Positions 1 to 9,459 are shown, counted from the first letter of the stretch. The stretch: 64,000 nucleotides of DNA from RCIO01 sp035555795 (GCA_035555795.1 DATMGE010000082.1:48319-112318), one strand, 5' to 3'. Numbers and translations: made by a program. The notes: generated by a model from the sequence alone, not told the origin.

Positions 1-440
1 CCTGACATGAGGAAATGCCGTTATCGAGACGCCGCTCCCGCTCGAAGGGAGATGCTGCGCCAAACGGGACGACCTCATGCTTCACTGCGCCTTCCCCGAC
101 CGCCATGAATGGCTTTTTGTCGCACCTGCGGGGGCATGGATGGCCTCTGGTGCAGTGCCGCAATTTGTGCAAAAAATGAGGAACGCCAGCATCCTGCGCA
201 GGCCGGCAGGAAAGAGGCGGTCTTTTTGTCGACACACATTGTTCCTAACGGAGGAAAGCGCCCCCTGGGCGCAGCCAAGCACGCTTTATCCGGACGTTAG
301 CAGCACGACAAAACCCACACCGGAATATTTTTTCTTTCGGTGGAACAAACTCTTGAATGAAACATTGGTGCGATGCAGCAAGATCGTTTGCGGTTGCGAA
401 CGCGCGCGACCGTAACTCAGAATATCTCGCGGGAGCCCAG
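1..440. other. Non-coding stretch upstream of opgG
   Basis: No convincing gene lies here. Open frames in this stretch are short, overlap each other on both strands and lack good ribosome-binding sites. The A/T-rich part around 325-365 is the most promoter-like segment, but I could not pair a -35 with a -10. A GGAAC at 342-346 has no CGTT at sigma-EcfG spacing. The end of an upstream gene could lie outside the window. Confidence 0.5.
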
Positions 441-2024
441 ATGAACCGACGCGACTTCCTCTCCAGCTCGGCTGCGGGCGCGCTGGCGGCAGCGTATGGT
501 GCATTTGTTTTGCCGGCTTTCGCGCAGGACGCGCAGGCGCCGGCTGCATCTGCGCCGTTCACTTTCGACATTTTGACCGACGCCGTCAAAGCGCGGGCGG
601 CGACGGCCTATGTGGCGCCGAGCACCACGTTGCCGGAAGCGATCGCCTCGCTCGACTACGATCATCACCGGGGCATCACCTTCAACCCGGAGCACAGCGT
701 CTGGCGTGGCCAGTCGTCGTTTGAACTGCAGGCTTTTTATCCGGGCTGGCTCTTCAAGGATCCGGTGAAGGTATTCACCGTCGACAATGGAATCGCGACG
801 GAAAAGCGTTTTGCATCCGGTGATTTCCTTTATCACAACCCCAACGAACCGGGCGTGCTCGACAATCTCGAACTGCCGGGTGTCGCCGGCATCCGGGTCC
901 TCTATCCGCTCAATCGTCCACGGATGATGGACGAGCTCATTTCCTATCTCGGCGCAAGTTATTTCCGCGCGGTGGGACGTGGGAATGTCTACGGGCTTTC
1001 CGCGCGTGGCCTCGCCGTGGATACGGCGACGCAGAGCGGCGAGGAATTTCCGCGTTTCGATGCCTTCTATGTCAGGACGCCGGCGGCCAACGCCGAAAAC
1101 ATCACGATCTGGGCCTCGCTGGACAGTCCGCGCGTCGCGGGCGCCTATCAGTTCGTCATCACGCCGGGCCGGGTGACGCGCATTGACGTGACCGCGCGGC
1201 TGTTCATTCGCGGCGATATCGGTCGTCTCGGCGTGGCGCCGCTGACATCGATGTTCCTCTTCGCGGAGAATAATCGCAGCCGGTTCCGCGATTTCCGCAA
1301 CGCGGTGCACGACAGCGACGGCCTCAAGGTCATCAAGGCGAGCGGCGAGCAGGTCTGGCGCAGTCTCAACAATCCGAGCCGCCTGGCCCTGTCGTTTTTC
1401 GCCGAGGAGAATCCGCGCGCCTTCGGGCTCTTCCAGCGCGACCGCGAATTCGACAACTACCAGGACGCCGGCGCGTGGTACGAGCGCCGGCCCTCTCTGC
1501 TGATCGAGCCGCTGGATGCCTGGGGCAAGGGCACGATCGCGCTGGTGGAGATCCCCACCGACCTCGAGGTGAACGATAATATCGTCGCCTTCTGGGTTCC
1601 GGAAGCCGAAGTGCGGGCAGGGCAGTCGCTCGAATTCCGTTATCGCATGACCTGGGGCGATATTGACGAGACGGAAGTGAACCTTGCGCGCGTTCGTGCG
1701 TTGCGAGGGGGGCACGGTGGCGTGTCCGGCACCGCGAACCCCGATGGCGAGCAGAAGTTCGTCGTCGATTTCGAAGGCGGCGGGATCGAGCAAATCCCCG
1801 CAGATGCGAAGGATCTCGAGAGCATCGTCCGCGTCAGCAAGGCGAAATTGGTTCGCACCGCGCTTTCGCGCATCGAGGCCAATGGCCGCTGGCGGCTGGT
1901 GATGGACGTGCTGCCCGATGGCAACGAGCCGGTGGAATTGAGCGCCTTCCTGGCGCAGGGCGGGACGCGGGTGTCAGAAGTATGGCTGTATCAGTGGAGA
2001 GCCGACGATGAACGATCAAACTGA
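441..2024 (+). CDS. opgG: Glucan biosynthesis protein, OpgG/OpgD family, Tat-exported
   Basis: A 527-residue periplasmic protein of the MdoG family, needed for backbone structuring or release of osmoregulated periplasmic glucans. The start at 441 is chosen over an upstream in-frame ATG at 357 because it follows a GGGAG ribosome-binding site and begins directly with a twin-arginine signal (Arg-Arg-Asp-Phe-Leu, an Ala-rich core, then a cleavage-like Ala-Phe-Ala-Gln near residue 28). The mature part shows typical MdoG features such as the early YDHHRGITF segment. It leads the cluster with opgH and opgC. In E. coli a Tat signal is typical of OpgD while OpgG uses Sec, so this single copy could be called either. 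The family call is firm, the G/D choice is not. Confidence 0.9.
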   Translation: MNRRDFLSSSAAGALAAAYGAFVLPAFAQDAQAPAASAPFTFDILTDAVKARAATAYVAPSTTLPEAIASLDYDHHRGITFNPEHSVWRGQSSFELQAFYPGWLFKDPVKVFTVDNGIATEKRFASGDFLYHNPNEPGVLDNLELPGVAGIRVLYPLNRPRMMDELISYLGASYFRAVGRGNVYGLSARGLAVDTATQSGEEFPRFDAFYVRTPAANAENITIWASLDSPRVAGAYQFVITPGRVTRIDVTARLFIRGDIGRLGVAPLTSMFLFAENNRSRFRDFRNAVHDSDGLKVIKASGEQVWRSLNNPSRLALSFFAEENPRAFGLFQRDREFDNYQDAGAWYERRPSLLIEPLDAWGKGTIALVEIPTDLEVNDNIVAFWVPEAEVRAGQSLEFRYRMTWGDIDETEVNLARVRALRGGHGGVSGTANPDGEQKFVVDFEGGGIEQIPADAKDLESIVRVSKAKLVRTALSRIEANGRWRLVMDVLPDGNEPVELSAFLAQGGTRVSEVWLYQWRADDERSN

Positions 2025-2166
2025 CGTGAAGGCCGCTTATCGAATTGCCGCCGAGCAGTGCGGCTTGCCGGTCGCGCCGATGGTCATGCCCGACCAGATG
2101 GTCGAGCGCCGTGTCAGCTTCAAGCTGCCGCGCTGGCTTAGCGTGCGCTGGCCGGCCTGGAGCTGA
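2008..2166 (+). CDS. 52-residue small protein between opgG and opgH
   Basis: This frame starts inside the last codons of opgG (17-nt overlap) and stops 29 nt before opgH. Its ATG is preceded by GGAGAG at 1996-2001 with six-base spacing, better than anything in front of opgH. The product is mostly polar at the N-terminus, has a central Leu-Pro-Val-Ala-Pro stretch with Met-Pro, and a Trp/Arg-rich tail (Lys-Leu-Pro-Arg-Trp ... Arg-Trp-Pro-Ala-Trp-Ser). There is no signal peptide or full membrane segment. I do not recognise it. It might correspond to the N-terminal cytoplasmic leader that longer OpgH proteins carry, detached here into its own frame, or it may only couple translation. No family was assigned. 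Confidence 0.6.
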   Translation: MNDQTDVKAAYRIAAEQCGLPVAPMVMPDQMVERRVSFKLPRWLSVRWPAWS

Positions 2167-2195
2167 CTTCGGTCCGTTCCGCCGCCCCCTGACAG

Positions 2196-4010
2196 ATGAC
2201 CGCGACCCGCCGCCTCCTTTCCGTCCTTTTCAGCCTTGTCGTTGCCGGCATGGCGGCGGTCCTTGCCGCCAATGTGCTGCTGGCCGACGGTACGCAATGG
2301 GTTGATTTCGTGCGGATCGGGCTGCTGTCGCTCAGCGCGGCGTGGCTTGCCTGGGGCGCGACCATCGCGCTGAACGGCATCCTGTCGCTGCCCTATCGCA
2401 AGCCGGCACAGGCGGACCCGCAGGAGCTCACGGAGCGGACGGCGGTTCTGATCCCGGTCTACAATGAGGATCCGCGCGACACCTTCTCACGCATCGCGGC
2501 GATGATGCTGGGCATCGACAGGACGGGGAAGGGCGATCTCTTCGACTTCGTCATCCTTTCCGATACAACCCGCGACGAGATCGCCGAACGCGAGCATTAC
2601 TGGCTGGCGCGGCTCAGGGCCGAGCCCGGTATCCGTGCGGATCAGGTCTTCTACCGCCGGCGCGAGCAGAACACCGGCAAGAAGGCCGGCAACATTGCCG
2701 ACTTCATCCGCACTTCCGGCGCGCGCTACGAATTCATGATCATCCTCGACGCGGACAGCCTGATGGTCGGCGAGACCATGCTGACCATGGCGTTGCGGAT
2801 GAAAGCCTCGCCGCGCCTCGGCCTGCTGCAGACGCTTCCCAAGATCATTGCGGCGCGCTCGTGGTTCGGCCGCGCCGTGCAGTTCGCCGCTTCCTATTAT
2901 TCGCCGGCCTTCGCGCGCGGCGTTGCCGAGACGCAGGGGCATGAGGGGCCGTTCTGGGGCCACAACGCCATCGTGCGCACGGTGGCGTTTGCCGAAAGCT
3001 GCGGCCTGCCGGCACTCAGCGGCAAGCCGCCCTTCGGCGGCCATATCCTCAGCCATGACTATGTCGAGGCGGCACTGTTGGCGCGGGCTGGCTGGATCGT
3101 CCGGCTCGATCCGGACCTCGAAGGATCCTTCGAGGAGGGGCCGGAAAACATCGTCGACTATGCCAAGCGCGACCGCCGCTGGTGCCAGGGCAATCTGCAG
3201 CATGGGCGGCTGGTGGCCGCGCCCGGCCTGAAGCCCTGGAGCCGTTTCGTCTTCGTGCAGGGCATCATGGCCTATGTATCGTCGCCCATATGGGCTCTGT
3301 TCCTGCTGGCCACTGTCTTGGCTCCGTTCTTCATCGGCGAACCGAACTATTTCCCCGAGCCGGCGCGGCCGCCGGTCTTCCCGCAGGTGGAGCATGTACA
3401 GGCGCTGGTGCTGCTGACGGGCGTGCTCGGCATTCTCATCGGTCCCAAGCTGCTGATCGTATTGCGCAACATATTGACGCGCGGAAATCGTGGCTTCGGC
3501 GGCGACCTGACCGCCTTCGCGGCGGTCGTCACCGAGATCGCCTGGTCGAGCATCCTGGCTCCGCTGATGCTGATGTACCAGACGCGCTCCGTGCTTCAGG
3601 TGTTGCTCGGCGCGGATGGCGGATGGCCTGCCTCCAACCGAAAGGGCGGCACGGTGGGGTTGCGCGAGGCGTGGGATGCGTCATGGTGGATCGTCGTGAC
3701 CGGCGTGATTCTTTTCGCGCTGGGCTGGTGGATCGTGCCGGATCTTTTCTTCTGGCTGATGCCCGTGGCGATCCCGATGATCATATCGCCGCTCATCATC
3801 CACTTTTCATCGCGGCCGTTTCTTTTGCGCAATGACGAGGCTCTCTTTACCACACCGCAGGAACAGCAGCCTGAAACCGTCATTCTGGCGCGTGCAGGCA
3901 TTCTTGCCCGTTGGGAGGAAGAGCCGGAATTCGTTCCGCAGGACGAACTGTCGCAGTTGATCCTTCGTAAGGGAGGAACCCAACCGGCGCAGCAGGCGTT
4001 TGCCCGCTGA
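2196..4010 (+). CDS. opgH: Glucans biosynthesis glucosyltransferase H
   Basis: A 604-residue inner-membrane family 2 glucosyltransferase that builds the beta-glucan backbone of osmoregulated periplasmic glucans from UDP-glucose. Two N-terminal membrane segments precede a cytoplasmic catalytic domain with PVYNEDP, the metal-binding Asp-Ala-Asp (ILDADSLMVG), a Ser-His-Asp-Tyr segment and the acceptor-site Arg-Arg-Trp (RDRRWCQGN). Several membrane segments follow. It is much shorter than E. coli OpgH (847 aa), lacking most of the long N-terminal cytoplasmic region that in E. coli also contacts FtsZ. An in-frame stop at 2190 fixes the start. No clear ribosome-binding site is visible, so translation is probably coupled to the preceding 52-codon frame. 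Confidence 0.95.
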   Translation: MTATRRLLSVLFSLVVAGMAAVLAANVLLADGTQWVDFVRIGLLSLSAAWLAWGATIALNGILSLPYRKPAQADPQELTERTAVLIPVYNEDPRDTFSRIAAMMLGIDRTGKGDLFDFVILSDTTRDEIAEREHYWLARLRAEPGIRADQVFYRRREQNTGKKAGNIADFIRTSGARYEFMIILDADSLMVGETMLTMALRMKASPRLGLLQTLPKIIAARSWFGRAVQFAASYYSPAFARGVAETQGHEGPFWGHNAIVRTVAFAESCGLPALSGKPPFGGHILSHDYVEAALLARAGWIVRLDPDLEGSFEEGPENIVDYAKRDRRWCQGNLQHGRLVAAPGLKPWSRFVFVQGIMAYVSSPIWALFLLATVLAPFFIGEPNYFPEPARPPVFPQVEHVQALVLLTGVLGILIGPKLLIVLRNILTRGNRGFGGDLTAFAAVVTEIAWSSILAPLMLMYQTRSVLQVLLGADGGWPASNRKGGTVGLREAWDASWWIVVTGVILFALGWWIVPDLFFWLMPVAIPMIISPLIIHFSSRPFLLRNDEALFTTPQEQQPETVILARAGILARWEEEPEFVPQDELSQLILRKGGTQPAQQAFAR

Positions 4011-4025
4011 CAAGGAGCGCCGCCC

Positions 4026-5171
4026 GTGGAAAATCTTAACGTGACGACGCGCAGTCAGCGCGATCCGCGCCTCGACGTGCTTCGAGGCATGGCCTTGGTC
4101 ACGATCTTCATCAATCACGTTCCGGGTAACGTCTACGAATATCTGACCAGCCGCAATTTCGGCTTTTCGGATGCGGCGGAAGGGTTCGTCCTCATGTCCG
4201 GCATCGCAGCCGGCCTGGCCTATTCGAAGGGCTTCGGGAAGTTGCCTTTCACCGAGGCGGCGAGCCGTCTGTGGGCGCGTGCCCGCAAGCTCTATTTCGT
4301 CCATGTGCTGATCATCGCGATCGCGATCGCGATGTTATGGGCCGGTCTCAGCTTCCTCGGAACGGAGGATCTGGGGCGCCGGGTCAACTTCCTGCGCCTT
4401 GTCGCCGAGCCGGGGGGTACCCTCGTCGGCGTGCTGACGCTCGGCCACCAACTGGCCTATTTCAATATTCTGCCGCTCTATATCGTGCTCCTGCTGGCGG
4501 CGCCGCTCTTCATCGTGATCGGCCGGCGCAGTCTCTGGGCGATGATCGGCGTCTCGGCCGCGATCTGGTTCGTAGCCGGCTACTATCGCATCAACATTCC
4601 GAATTTCCCGGGCGATGGCGGCTGGTTCTTCAATCCGTTTTCCTGGCAGTTCCTGTTCGTCATCGGCCTTGCGGGCGGCATGGCGGCGAAGCAGGGCCGC
4701 AGCCTCGTGCCGCCGATGCGCTGGCTGTTCTGGGCGGCCGTGGCCTATCTGCTGTTCTCGCTCTACTGGCTGTGGGTCACGCCGGGCCTCTTCCCCGGCA
4801 GCGAGCGGCTGCCGTTCTTCGTTGCCGGTTTCGACAAGACATTCCTGCCGGGGCCGCGGCTGCTCCACGTGCTGGCGCTCACCTATGTGCTGATCAATCT
4901 GGAGATCGTTGAGGCGTTCTGCCGTTCGCGCTATGCGTCCGTGCTCGATACGCTGGGGCGCAACAGTTTGCCGGTATTCGCAAGCGGCTCGGTGCTGGCA
5001 ATGGCGCTCCAGCTTTATGGCGAAGTGTTCGAGACGGCTTTCGTTGCCGACACGATCCTGCTCGGCACGGGCCTCGCCCTTCAGTACGGGATCGCGCTCT
5101 ATGTGTCGCGCACGCCCGCAACGAGCATTGCCGGCAATCGTCTCGCACCGGCCCGCGCCCCGAAACGCTAA
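4026..5171 (+). CDS. opgC: OpgC family acyltransferase (glucan decoration)
   Basis: A 381-residue polytopic inner-membrane protein of the acyltransferase-3/OpgC group. The N-terminus has the family hallmark Asp-Xaa-Leu-Arg-Gly (RLDVLRGMAL) followed by Asn-His and a Met-Ser-Gly-Ile segment, then roughly ten membrane helices. Members add succinyl or similar groups to periplasmic glucans. It starts 15 nt after opgH behind AAGGAG, so it belongs to the opgGH transcription unit. A decorated, anionic periplasmic glucan is the likely end product; the exact substituent cannot be read from sequence. Confidence 0.9.
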   Translation: MENLNVTTRSQRDPRLDVLRGMALVTIFINHVPGNVYEYLTSRNFGFSDAAEGFVLMSGIAAGLAYSKGFGKLPFTEAASRLWARARKLYFVHVLIIAIAIAMLWAGLSFLGTEDLGRRVNFLRLVAEPGGTLVGVLTLGHQLAYFNILPLYIVLLLAAPLFIVIGRRSLWAMIGVSAAIWFVAGYYRINIPNFPGDGGWFFNPFSWQFLFVIGLAGGMAAKQGRSLVPPMRWLFWAAVAYLLFSLYWLWVTPGLFPGSERLPFFVAGFDKTFLPGPRLLHVLALTYVLINLEIVEAFCRSRYASVLDTLGRNSLPVFASGSVLAMALQLYGEVFETAFVADTILLGTGLALQYGIALYVSRTPATSIAGNRLAPARAPKR

Positions 5172-5261
5172 GCGGGCTTCGCGACCCTATGCCCCACGCA
5201 TTGGTGATTGGCCCGAACCCGGCCGCATGCCTATAAGCGCCCCGAAACGGTCGGAGCGGAA

Positions 5262-6002
5262 ATGGCAGTCGATGTCGGCTTGATGAGCGCGGTGGGCGCG
5301 GGGGCGATCTCATTCCTGTCCCCATGCGTGCTGCCGCTGGTGCCGCCCTATCTGTGCTACATGGCCGGCGTATCTGTCGACGAGTTCCGCGGCGACGTCG
5401 CCGCCTCTGCCCGCAGCCGCGGCGCGCTGCTTTCGGCTTCCTTCGCCTTCGTTCTCGGTTTTTCGACGGTGTTCGTCGCGCTGGGCGCCGGGGCATCGTC
5501 CATTGGGGGCCTGCTGCGGGCGTGGCAGCAGGAACTCGCCATCGCCGCGGGCCTCGTCATCATCCTGATGGGGCTGAATTTCCTCGGCGTGCTGCGCATC
5601 CCCTTTCTGTCGCGGGAGGCGCGGCTGCAATCGCGCGGCGAGCCGGCCAGCCTCACGGCGGCCTATGTGATGGGCCTTGCCTTTGCATTCGGCTGGACGC
5701 CCTGCATCGGGCCGGTGCTCGGGCCGATCCTGACGCTTGCGGGCGGGCGCGGTACAGTGGGCGACGGTGCGTTCCTTCTGGCTGCCTATTCGCTCGGTCT
5801 CGGCATTCCATTCATCATCGCCGCGCTTTTCTCCGGCCTTTTCATGCGCTTCCTGACGCGGTTCCGCATGCATCTGGGCAAGATGGAGAAGGTGATGGGG
5901 GGATTGCTCGTGGTCGCAGGCATCCTTTTCCTCACCGGCGGCATGCAGAGCGCTGCCTTTTGGCTTCTGGAAACCTTTCCTGCACTGGGCAGGCTCGGTT
6001 AG
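5262..6002 (+). CDS. ccdA: Cytochrome c biogenesis CcdA-type thiol transporter
   Basis: A 246-residue membrane protein with six hydrophobic segments. It has both redox-cysteine motifs of the family: Ser-Pro-Cys-Val-Leu-Pro near residue 25 and Thr-Pro-Cys-Ile-Gly-Pro in the second half. CcdA carries electrons from cytoplasmic thioredoxin across the inner membrane to periplasmic thiol proteins for cytochrome c maturation. The start at 5262 is preferred over an ATG at 5208 because it follows GGAGCGGA, and the extra residues do not look like membrane-protein sequence. No other ccm gene is adjacent. Confidence 0.92.
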   Translation: MAVDVGLMSAVGAGAISFLSPCVLPLVPPYLCYMAGVSVDEFRGDVAASARSRGALLSASFAFVLGFSTVFVALGAGASSIGGLLRAWQQELAIAAGLVIILMGLNFLGVLRIPFLSREARLQSRGEPASLTAAYVMGLAFAFGWTPCIGPVLGPILTLAGGRGTVGDGAFLLAAYSLGLGIPFIIAALFSGLFMRFLTRFRMHLGKMEKVMGGLLVVAGILFLTGGMQSAAFWLLETFPALGRLG

Positions 6003-6077
6003 GCATTCCCGCCATTGGAGCCCGGCGTCGCCAATGCTACATGACTGGCGACCGATGGCTTCTGGCGGAAAAATCAT

Positions 6078-7421
6078 ATGACAGAACGATCCTGCCTTTG
6101 CGTGGTGCTGGCCGCAGGCGAGGGCACCCGCATGAAGAGCGACCTGCCCAAGGTGCTGCACCGCATTGCCGACCTGCCGATGGTGGCCCATGCGGTGAAG
6201 GCTGCGCGGGCAGCGGGGAGCGGCGACGTTGCGCTGGTGACCGGGCGCGGCAGCGACCAGGTGCTGAAGGCCGTCGAAGCCTTTTCCGCCGGCGTGGAAG
6301 CCTATGAGCAGACCGAGCGACTGGGCACGGCGCATGCGGTGCTGGCCGCCCGCGCGGCGATCGCACGCGGCTATGACGACATCCTCGTGATGTTCGGCGA
6401 TACGCCGCTCGTCGAGGCCGGTGCGCTGAAGGCGGCTCGTGATGCGCTGGCGGCCGGCGCGCATGTCGTGGTGATGGGTTTTCGCACCGACAGGCCGGCC
6501 GGCTATGGACGGCTGATCGAGAAAGGCGGACGCCTGATCGCGATTCGCGAGGATCGCGACTGTTCCGAGGAGGAGCGGCGCATCACCTTCTGCAATGGCG
6601 GGCTGATGGCGATTTCAGGCGAGCATGCGCTGGCGCTGCTCGACAAGGTGGGCAATGCCAACGCCAAAGGCGAATTCTACCTGACCGATATTGTCGGCCT
6701 GGCGCATGAGGCCGGCCTCACCGTCGTCGCCACCGAGGCGGATGCCGAAAGCGTGCTCGGCATCAACAACCGCGTCGAGCTGGCCGAGGCGGAGGCGATC
6801 TGGCAGGCGCGGGCGCGGCGCAGGGCCATGCTGGACGGCGTCACGCTGGTTGCGCCCGAAACGGTGTTCTTCGCGCATGATACGGAGATCGGACCGGATG
6901 CGCTGGTGGAGCCGCATGTCGTCTTCGGCCCCGGCGTGAAGATCGCCGGCGGCGCGATCATCCGTTCCTTTTCACATCTGGAAGGCGCGACCATTGGCCG
7001 GGGCGCCGAGATCGGCCCGTTTGCGCGGCTGCGTCCGGGCGCGGTGCTGGGCGAAAAATCGAAGGTCGGCAATTTCTGCGAGGTGAAGAACGCCACCGTC
7101 GATGCCGGCGCGAAGGTGAACCATCTCAGCTATATCGGCGATGCGACGATCGGCGCGAAGGCCAATATCGGCGCCGGCACCATCACCTGCAATTATGACG
7201 GCTTCCACAAGCATCTGACCCAGATCGGCGCCGGCGCGTTCATCGGCTCGAATTCGGCGCTCATCGCGCCAGTCAGAATCGGCAACGGGGCCTATGTGGC
7301 GTCGGGCAGCGTCATTTCGGAAGACGTGCCGGACGATGCGATGGCATTCGGCCGGGCCCGCCAGGTGAACAAGGAAGGGCGGGCAGCCCCCCTGCGTGAT
7401 CGTCTCTCAGGCGGCAAGTGA
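6078..7421 (+). CDS. glmU: Bifunctional UDP-GlcNAc pyrophosphorylase / glucosamine-1-phosphate acetyltransferase
   Basis: A 447-residue cytoplasmic enzyme making UDP-N-acetylglucosamine, the precursor of peptidoglycan and lipid A. The N-terminal uridyltransferase domain opens with LAAGEGTRMKS and Lys-Val-Leu. The C-terminal half is a left-handed beta-helix of hexapeptide repeats, with the acetyltransferase segment Asn-Phe-Cys-Glu-Val-Lys-Asn and Ala-Gly-Thr-Ile-Thr-Cys-Asn-Tyr-Asp-Gly. Length fits the family (456 in E. coli). It is followed after 131 nt by glmS, which feeds the same pathway. Confidence 0.98.
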   Translation: MTERSCLCVVLAAGEGTRMKSDLPKVLHRIADLPMVAHAVKAARAAGSGDVALVTGRGSDQVLKAVEAFSAGVEAYEQTERLGTAHAVLAARAAIARGYDDILVMFGDTPLVEAGALKAARDALAAGAHVVVMGFRTDRPAGYGRLIEKGGRLIAIREDRDCSEEERRITFCNGGLMAISGEHALALLDKVGNANAKGEFYLTDIVGLAHEAGLTVVATEADAESVLGINNRVELAEAEAIWQARARRRAMLDGVTLVAPETVFFAHDTEIGPDALVEPHVVFGPGVKIAGGAIIRSFSHLEGATIGRGAEIGPFARLRPGAVLGEKSKVGNFCEVKNATVDAGAKVNHLSYIGDATIGAKANIGAGTITCNYDGFHKHLTQIGAGAFIGSNSALIAPVRIGNGAYVASGSVISEDVPDDAMAFGRARQVNKEGRAAPLRDRLSGGK

Positions 7422-7552
7422 GCGGTGGTAACGGCACTTCAATGAAACCATGCCATGTTGCCGCGATGCGGACGCATTCGCGTGAAACGGGCAATGATAG
7501 GCCGGCGCGCCAATATGCGAGCCGGTATCCGGGCTGACTGGCGAGGTATGAC

Positions 7553-9376
7553 ATGTGCGGCATAGTGGGAATCGTCGGCCAATCGCCGGTTGCGCCTCTG
7601 ATCGTGGATGCGTTGAAGCGGCTTGAATATCGCGGCTACGATTCCGCCGGCGTGGCGACGGTCGATCATGGCGAGCTGGCGCGGCGCAGGGCCGAAGGCA
7701 AGCTCGTCAACCTTGAGAAGAAGATCAAGGACGAGCCGCTGGCTGGCCTGATCGGCATCGGCCATACGCGCTGGGCCACGCATGGCGTGCCGAACGAGGT
7801 CAATGCGCATCCGCATTTCTCGGGCGATGTCGCCATCGTGCATAACGGCATCATCGAGAATTTCGCCGAATTGCGCGACGAACTGACCGCCGATGGCTTC
7901 GTCTTCGCTTCGCAGACCGATACCGAGGTCGTCGCCCATCTCATCGCGCGCGAGCAGAAGCGCGGCGCAGAGCCGGTGGAGGCGGCGCGCCGGGCGCTGT
8001 CGCGGCTTGAGGGAGCGTTCGCGCTCGCGATCATGTTCCGCGGCGACGAGGACCTGATCATCGGCGCGCGCAACGGCCCGCCGCTGGCAGTCGGCCATGG
8101 AGAGGGCGAGATGTTCCTCGGCTCCGACGCGATCGCGCTGGCGCCCTTCACCGACACGATCACCTATCTCGAGGACGGCGACTGGGTGGTGCTGCGCCGC
8201 GAGGGGATGACCATCTTCGACATGGCGGGCAACAAGGTGGAGCGTCGCCGCCAGAAGACGGTGTCGACCAGTTATCTCGTCGACAAGGGCAATCGCCGCC
8301 ACTTCATGGAGAAGGAGATCCATGAGCAGCCGGAGGTGATCTCCCACACGCTGGCGCATTATATCGACTTCGCCGCCTCGGCGCCGCGCACCGATCCGCT
8401 GCCGTTCGATTTCAGGGAACTGGACAGGCTGGTCATCTCGGCTTGCGGAACCGCCTATCTCAGTGGCCTCGTCGCAAAGTACTGGTTCGAGCGCTATGCA
8501 AGGCTGCCGGTGGACATCGATGTCGCATCCGAATTCCGCTACCGCGAAATGCCGCTGACCAGGCGCAGCGCGGCGATCTTCGTGTCGCAGTCGGGCGAGA
8601 CGGCCGACACGCTGGCCTCGCTGCGCTATTGCCGCAAGGAAGGCATTCCGATCGCGACGATCGTGAATGCGCGCGAATCCACCATGGCGCGCGAGGCGGA
8701 CGGCGTGTTCCCGACGCTGGCCGGTCCCGAGATCGGCGTTGCCTCCACCAAGGCATTCACCTGCCAGCTGTCTGTGCTGGCGTCGCTTGCCGTGCGCGCC
8801 GGGCTGGAGCGCGGCCACCTGTCGAAGGACGAAGCGCAGAAGCTGGTGCGCCAGCTTTCCGAAGCGCCGCGCCTGGCCACCGAAGTGCTCAAGCTGGAAG
8901 CCCAGATCGAGAAGGTGGCGCGCGAGCTGTCGCAGGTGCGCCATGTGCTCTATCTCGGTCGCGACACCAACTATCCGCTGGCGCTGGAAGGCGCGCTGAA
9001 GCTCAAGGAGATCTCCTACATCCATGCCGAGGGCTACGCGGCAGGCGAACTGAAACATGGGCCGATCGCGCTGATCGACGAGGCCATGCCGGTCATCGTG
9101 ATCGCGCCGCATGACCGCATCTTCGACAAGACCGTGTCCAACATGCAGGAAGTGGCGGCCCGCGGCGGCAGGATCATCCTGATCACCGATGCGCAAGGGG
9201 CCGCCCGCGCGACGATCAAGACCATGGAGACGATCGTGCTGCCGGACGTGCCGGAATTCATCGCGCCGATCATCTATGCGCTGCCGATCCAGCTTCTGGC
9301 CTATCATACGGCGGTGGTGATGGGCACGGATGTGGACCAGCCGCGCAATCTGGCCAAATCGGTCACGGTGGAGTGA
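7553..9376 (+). CDS. glmS: Glutamine--fructose-6-phosphate aminotransferase (isomerizing)
   Basis: A 607-residue cytoplasmic enzyme that makes glucosamine-6-phosphate from fructose-6-phosphate and glutamine, committing carbon to amino sugars. The N-terminal Cys after the initiator Met is the glutaminase nucleophile (Met-Cys-Gly-Ile-Val-Gly-Ile). The class II amidotransferase domain shows Arg-Gly-Tyr-Asp-Ser-Ala-Gly. Two SIS sugar-isomerase domains follow (Ser-Gln-Ser-Gly-Glu-Thr-Ala-Asp-Thr; Ser-Thr-Lys-Ala-Phe-Thr), and the end is the usual Lys-Ser-Val-Thr-Val-Glu. I saw no glmS ribozyme core upstream, as expected outside Gram-positives. Confidence 0.98.
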   Translation: MCGIVGIVGQSPVAPLIVDALKRLEYRGYDSAGVATVDHGELARRRAEGKLVNLEKKIKDEPLAGLIGIGHTRWATHGVPNEVNAHPHFSGDVAIVHNGIIENFAELRDELTADGFVFASQTDTEVVAHLIAREQKRGAEPVEAARRALSRLEGAFALAIMFRGDEDLIIGARNGPPLAVGHGEGEMFLGSDAIALAPFTDTITYLEDGDWVVLRREGMTIFDMAGNKVERRRQKTVSTSYLVDKGNRRHFMEKEIHEQPEVISHTLAHYIDFAASAPRTDPLPFDFRELDRLVISACGTAYLSGLVAKYWFERYARLPVDIDVASEFRYREMPLTRRSAAIFVSQSGETADTLASLRYCRKEGIPIATIVNARESTMAREADGVFPTLAGPEIGVASTKAFTCQLSVLASLAVRAGLERGHLSKDEAQKLVRQLSEAPRLATEVLKLEAQIEKVARELSQVRHVLYLGRDTNYPLALEGALKLKEISYIHAEGYAAGELKHGPIALIDEAMPVIVIAPHDRIFDKTVSNMQEVAARGGRIILITDAQGAARATIKTMETIVLPDVPEFIAPIIYALPIQLLAYHTAVVMGTDVDQPRNLAKSVTVE

Positions 9377-9459
9377 CCACCGCGCTCGCTATTCAAAACG
9401 ACATGTTCATGCACTACACATGTTGCAGTGCGGCGAGGCAGGCATAGCGAAGGAAGATG

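Noticed and set aside
342..346. GGAAC upstream of opgG as a sigma-EcfG promoter
   Set aside because: No CGTT 16-17 bases downstream.
7422..7552. glmS ribozyme before glmS
   Set aside because: The 131-base gap lacks the conserved ribozyme core, and the ribozyme is not known from alphaproteobacteria.
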